Assembly (NCBI RefSeq): GCF_000380105.1
Contig: NZ_KB904454.1
Coordinates: forward strand, 1-52,506
Direction of reading: 5' to 3'
Origin: Streptococcus orisratti DSM 15617
GTDB lineage: Bacteria; Bacillota; Bacilli; Lactobacillales; Streptococcaceae
DNA: 52,506 bases
Shown here: piece after piece, positions 48,796 to 52,506 of the stretch
Layout of the letters: each line of letters begins with the position of its first letter
How positions within the stretch are numbered: the stretch's first letter is position 1
The notes under the pieces: generated by a model
Seen by the model: only the letters and a program-made list of their open reading frames with translations
Database searches by the model: none
What the model was told of the DNA's origin: nothing
Position numbers and translations under genes: made by a program

Positions 48796-50010
48796 TTAAC
48801 GGCGATATTGGCGAAGGACGCGAGTCAATTTTTCTTGAACTTCTGCTAACTCTTCAACACGAGGTAAGTAAACAATACGAAAATGGTCTGGCGTCATCCA
48901 GTTAAAGCCTTTTCCGGGTACTAGCATCACTTTTTCTTGCTTCAAAAGCTGTAAGCAAAATTCTTCGTCATCATCAATCTGGTACATATCACGATCAATT
49001 TTAGGGAAGATATACAGACCTGCTGTTGGCTTGACTGCTGACAGCCCTGGTACTTCATTCACAGCCTTATGAATAAAATTGCGCTGTTCATAAATACGAC
49101 CACCCGGTTTTAAAAGTTCATCAACCGACTGATAGCCACCTAAAGAAGTTTGTACAACATGCTGTGCCAAAACATTAGAACAAAGCCGCATATTGGCTAA
49201 CATATTTAACCCTTCAATGTATCCTTTAACGTTGTGTTTTGGTCCCGAAAGTACCATCCATCCCACGCGGAAACCACAAATACGGTGAGACTTTGATAAA
49301 CCATTCATGGAAACACAAAAAACATCTGGAGCCAGACTGGCAATGGCGACGTGTTCTTTACCATCCATAACCAGACGGTCATAAATTTCATCAGCGAAAA
49401 TAATCAAGTCATTCTGACGAGCAATATCGACAATTTCCTCAAGTAGTTCTTTGGGATAAAGGGCACCAGTTGGATTATTAGGATTGATAACAACAATTGC
49501 CTTGGTATTTGAAGTAATCTTTGATTTAATGTCATCAATATCTGGGAACCAGCCTGCTTCTTCATCACATAGATAATGCACAGCACTCCCACCGGCAAGG
49601 CTGACACAGGCAGTCCATAAAGGGTAGTCTGGCATCGGTACAAGCACCTCATCACCATTGTCAAGAAGAGCTTGCAGGGAAATCGAAATCAGCTCAGAAA
49701 CACCATTCCCAATGTAAATATCATCAATATCAACGTTTGGAAAACCTTTTAGCTGACAGTATTGCATAATAGCCTTACGAGCCGAAAAAATCCCTTTACT
49801 ATCTGAATAACCTTCGCTGTTACGGGCATTCATAATCAAATCGCGAATGACCTCATCAGGTGCTGTGAAACCAAACTCAGCAGGATTTCCCGTATTAAGG
49901 CGAAGAATTTTTTCACCGTTGGCAATCATACGATTGGCTTCGTCCAAGATAGGACCCCGAATATCGTAAGCAACATGTTCTAGTTTTGATGATTTGTCGA
50001 ATGTTTTCAT
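48796..50010 (-). CDS. PLP-dependent aminotransferase, AlaT-like
   Basis: The 404-residue class I/II aminotransferase probably makes alanine from pyruvate and glutamate. Visible signatures are NTGNPAEFGF, GNGVSELISI, VVINPNNPTGALYP, ADEIYDRLV and the PLP-lysine block SMNGLSKSHRICGFRVGWM. I choose ATG 50010 (MKTFDKSSKLEHVAYDIRGP), which matches the usual start. Streptococcal relatives are named AlaT or aspartate aminotransferase; substrate is not fixed by sequence. It stands directly upstream of the codY region, and CodY often controls such genes, but I see no good CodY-box in its leader. Confidence 0.9.
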   Translation of the reverse strand: MKTFDKSSKLEHVAYDIRGPILDEANRMIANGEKILRLNTGNPAEFGFTAPDEVIRDLIMNARNSEGYSDSKGIFSARKAIMQYCQLKGFPNVDIDDIYIGNGVSELISISLQALLDNGDEVLVPMPDYPLWTACVSLAGGSAVHYLCDEEAGWFPDIDDIKSKITSNTKAIVVINPNNPTGALYPKELLEEIVDIARQNDLIIFADEIYDRLVMDGKEHVAIASLAPDVFCVSMNGLSKSHRICGFRVGWMVLSGPKHNVKGYIEGLNMLANMRLCSNVLAQHVVQTSLGGYQSVDELLKPGGRIYEQRNFIHKAVNEVPGLSAVKPTAGLYIFPKIDRDMYQIDDDEEFCLQLLKQEKVMLVPGKGFNWMTPDHFRIVYLPRVEELAEVQEKLTRVLRQYRR

Positions 50011-50095
50011 AGATTTTACCTCGTAAGAAGTATTATAACCCTTATTTTTGTAATTTTCAATCGGGACTATAATTCCCAATCAAAATTCTCGACTA

Positions 50096-51847
50096 TTAAA
50101 GGCTGAAAATGCGTAGGAAATATTCAAGATAGCTGTCATCTTTTTTAAAGTTTGCTTTCATTTCTTTGACATCAGTTGGATAATCAGTAATAATACCATC
50201 ACTGCTGCTTTGCAGATACTTGGTAATATCTTCTTCAGCATTAATCGTCCAAGCGTAAATTTTCTTTCCTTTTGCATGTGCACTTGCCGCTAGCCACTCA
50301 TTGTAAGAAAAATCCTCAATAGCATAGAAATCAACTGTTTGATTTGTAAAATCTCCAACTTGCAATGAAATCGTGTACCCAACCGTTAGGTTCTTATCTA
50401 GGCGTTTAACTTTTTCAACCGTTGGCAAATCTAATGACATAACTAGATAATCTCTTGAAACTCCTAACTGATTTAACTTATCAACAAAATCTTGCTCGTA
50501 ATTTCTAGCTTCCTTTCCAGTTGGTTTCAATTCTACTAATAATTTTATGCCTAATTCTTTAGCCTTTTTGACATAAGTATCAAAGGAAACAAGGTGAGAC
50601 TTATGACCATTTTGGTGGATTGGAAGACCCACGACTTGCTCAGCCTTCGAATCTGAGATAGCAATATTCTTTCCAGTTAAGCGTTTAAGATTATCATCAT
50701 GACTAACTACAAATTGCCCATCTTTTGAATAAATCACATCCATCTCAACATAATCTGCTCCTGCTTTCGCCGCTGCTTCCAAGGCCTCCAATGAATTTTC
50801 AACTCCTTTGCTGACAAGCCCTCTGTGGGCAATAACCTGAATATTTTCTGTTTTTTGACTTGACAGCCCGCTGCTATTATATATAAAGCTGACACCGCCA
50901 ATAGCTATTAGTAGAGCTACTAAAGCAAACGAACGTCCTTTTTTGGGTTTTTGAGGAGTTAACTGATCCTGCTCTGCTTTTTCCAAATCTAAAACATGTA
51001 GTAAGTAAGATAGAAAACCTAGTTTGAAAAGAAGGATAGCTGCAAAAACAGTTCCCCAAACAAAAGATAGGAAAAGTGTCTCTATTAGAAGATCGCTCTT
51101 GTTGCTATCTAGCACACTCGCTATACTAATCCCTAAAACAACAAAAACCATCGTGACAATCATCAGAATAAAAAGCACTAAAAGTAGACCTGATAAGGCA
51201 AATAATTTTCTTCCTTTTGTCATCTTCCATGATTGTGCCATACTTTGAGCGAAATGCTGACCTTTATTGGTTACTGTTAAGGGTAAAGTGTAGATGAAAC
51301 GCAGATTCAAATATCCCAACAAAGCATAAAGTCCATAGTAAATCACACTCCCACTAGTCGTTTTGACCAACTCCCCTGAGATAAATTTAGGAATATAGAG
51401 ATTTTCAAGAAGAGCTGAAGATAAAAAAAGTTGCAAAAAAGGAATTGTTAGAATCAAATATACCAAAAAGGCAACGATATGACCTCCTGATAATGATGTG
51501 AAAAAATTGCCTATGTCCTCTTTCAGTCTTGAAAGTGTGAGCCGTAACTTCTCTTCCTTATAGCGGAGCATTTCCACCAACAATGTAAACTCAAAAAAGA
51601 CCAAGAATGCCAATGCAAATAGGTACAGAAGAAGCAAGCCCAATGTCATCGGATTGATTAAAAAGGAGCTTAGATTATCAATGGTCAGTCCAGGCAAGTC
51701 CGAGCTGACTAGAGCTGCACGAAGTAAGAGAGACAAAACATAGGACCCAAGCGTTGTAATCACTAATTGCAAGATGGTCGCCCGTAAAATGTAGGTGTAC
51801 TTGTAAGCGTACAAATCTTTAAGAATTGTAACAATTTTATTTTTCAT
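50096..51847 (-). CDS. Membrane glycerophosphodiester phosphodiesterase
   Basis: The 583-residue protein has two parts. The first about 330 residues hold seven or so membrane segments of the GDPD membrane-domain type. The C-terminal part is an extracytoplasmic GDPD barrel: IAHRGLVSKGVENSLEALEAA (the HR...EN site), YVEMDVIYSKDG and FVVSHDDNLKRLTGKN. It releases glycerol-3-phosphate from glycerophosphodiesters or from teichoic-acid-like polymers at the cell surface. The ATG 51847 has AAGAATAAG-like, weak ribosome-site sequence. It precedes the aminotransferase by 85 bases but probably is a separate unit. Confidence 0.93.
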   Translation of the reverse strand: MKNKIVTILKDLYAYKYTYILRATILQLVITTLGSYVLSLLLRAALVSSDLPGLTIDNLSSFLINPMTLGLLLLYLFALAFLVFFEFTLLVEMLRYKEEKLRLTLSRLKEDIGNFFTSLSGGHIVAFLVYLILTIPFLQLFLSSALLENLYIPKFISGELVKTTSGSVIYYGLYALLGYLNLRFIYTLPLTVTNKGQHFAQSMAQSWKMTKGRKLFALSGLLLVLFILMIVTMVFVVLGISIASVLDSNKSDLLIETLFLSFVWGTVFAAILLFKLGFLSYLLHVLDLEKAEQDQLTPQKPKKGRSFALVALLIAIGGVSFIYNSSGLSSQKTENIQVIAHRGLVSKGVENSLEALEAAAKAGADYVEMDVIYSKDGQFVVSHDDNLKRLTGKNIAISDSKAEQVVGLPIHQNGHKSHLVSFDTYVKKAKELGIKLLVELKPTGKEARNYEQDFVDKLNQLGVSRDYLVMSLDLPTVEKVKRLDKNLTVGYTISLQVGDFTNQTVDFYAIEDFSYNEWLAASAHAKGKKIYAWTINAEEDITKYLQSSSDGIITDYPTDVKEMKANFKKDDSYLEYFLRIFSL

Positions 51848-52106
51848 CTTATTTCTATTTTTCCCCTATTCATAAAAATCAAAAGCCAATTTTTGTGACT
51901 TTTCTTAGTCAGTGGACGTAGGCTTTCTCTTGTTTAAATTGCATTCCTTTTTGGAAATCAGGCTTCAAATCCAATCTCACTTCACAAAGTCCATACCAAC
52001 ATCTCAGCGCAGAATCAATTAGCAGATTAGCTCGTCTTTTACATTCCAAAACTGAGCCATACACAAATTGAAAACTCCTAATTTATATAGTCTTTAACCC
52101 CTGGTG

Positions 52107-52506
52107 CTAGTTCATTTCAAAATAGCGTAAATTATGAGCTAGAATAATTTGTTCAAGTCGTAACTGTAGTCCAGCTAGCCCTCTAGCTAATGTGTGTTCA
52201 ATATCAAAAAGTCGACACAGTTCAGAAAAACGTGTTTCAATAGTTCGTCTCATGGCCATTATTTTCCAATTGTTATGTTCTTCGGCTCCTGTCATGTTTT
52301 TTACGAAATGGCGTCCATAAATGGTAACCTTGTTGTTCTAAGTCCTTCTTGAGTTCACTGCTCAGGTAGCCTAAATCACCTAGGATAACCGATTGCTTAC
52401 ACCCTTCTAATAGTTCATAAACCACCTTGATATCGTGGACAGAGGCTGGTGTGACAACATAGTTCAGAATATAACCTGATAAGGTCACCAGCATATGAAC
52501 CTTGAA
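52107..52506 (-). mobile_element. IS982-family element, partial, frameshifted transposase
   Basis: Read from the window edge, the minus strand encodes the C-terminal part of an IS982 transposase: VHDIKVVYELLEGC, VILGDLGYLSSELKK (catalytic aspartate), then RRTIETRFSELCRLFDIEHTLARGL and QIILAHNLRYFEMN (catalytic glutamate region). The frame breaks near 52290, in a run of six A's: one A fewer would join the two halves (FRKN-MTGAEEHNNWKIMAMRR). The stop is at 52107-52109 and the IS end should be near 52085-52100 (ACCCCTGGTGCTAG). The 5' part is outside the window. The gene is dead unless slippage at the A-run rescues it. Confidence 0.85.

Noticed and set aside
51909..52064. 51-codon minus-strand ORF from GTG with AGGAG upstream
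   Set aside because: Ribosome site is good, but the sequence (ALRCWYGLCEVRL) matches nothing known and sits between an IS end and the glycerophosphodiesterase gene; too weak to call.

Overview
This window is low-GC Firmicute DNA that reads as a Streptococcus chromosome, most likely Streptococcus suis. The best evidence is the 2162-residue cell-wall-anchored amylopullulanase (32263-38751), which has an FSIRK-type signal peptide, both an alpha-amylase and a type I pullulanase domain, and an LPTTG anchor. This is the architecture known as ApuA in S. suis. The rml gene order, codY next to a pncA-like gene, and the abundant small interspersed repeats fit the same genus. Species is an inference; no search was run. 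Almost every gene is on the minus strand.

Left edge to 15.3 kb is a defence/mobile block. A partial IS630 transposase cuts off the 3' end of a Fic gene. Then, in transcription order (right to left), come a TPR-like protein with a C-terminal helix-hairpin-helix (15276-14077), a BcgI-like nuclease-methyltransferase (14014-12032), a RhuM-family protein, a specificity subunit, a GIY-YIG-like protein, a large UPF1/DNA2-like SF1 helicase, valyl-tRNA synthetase, and a protein with two HEPN RNase-type motifs that overlaps the valS stop codon by one base. The specificity gene carries (AT)18 exactly between its second and third target-recognition modules. Either neighbouring frame stops within seven codons, so the gene should switch between three-module and two-module products. 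The housekeeping gene valS sits inside this block with no leader of its own.

15.3-28.6 kb holds small metabolic and cell-envelope genes: a P-loop kinase-like protein, acetyltransferases, a lipoprotein, a frameshifted VOC protein, a flavin reductase, a T-box riboswitch in front of a broken 2H phosphoesterase gene, rodA, budA, a TPR protein, a PerM/AI-2E permease, two Nudix hydrolases, a lactonase and a small acidic protein. 28.6-32.0 kb is the dTDP-rhamnose operon rmlA-rmlC-(nucleotidyltransferase-like)-rmlB, with a MITE-like repeat inserted before rmlB.

32.2-45.5 kb is a surface/carbohydrate region: apuA with a cre site over its -35 box and a perfect 20-bp palindrome beside it, an orphan BceB-like permease preceded by a 45-codon ORF, a VWA-domain LPXTG protein flanked by IS fragments (ISL3, IS30, IS5, IS3), and a LacI-family regulator that is a good candidate for control of apuA. 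45.9-51.8 kb holds two VOC proteins, a pncA-like amidohydrolase, codY with its own CodY-box, an AlaT-like aminotransferase and a membrane glycerophosphodiesterase. The right edge is a frameshifted partial IS982.

Two repeat families are scattered through the window: a ~160-bp element with 16-bp terminal inverted repeats (five copies) and a ~105-bp element with 20-bp terminal inverted repeats (two full copies and one partial). No CRISPR array, rRNA or tRNA gene was seen.
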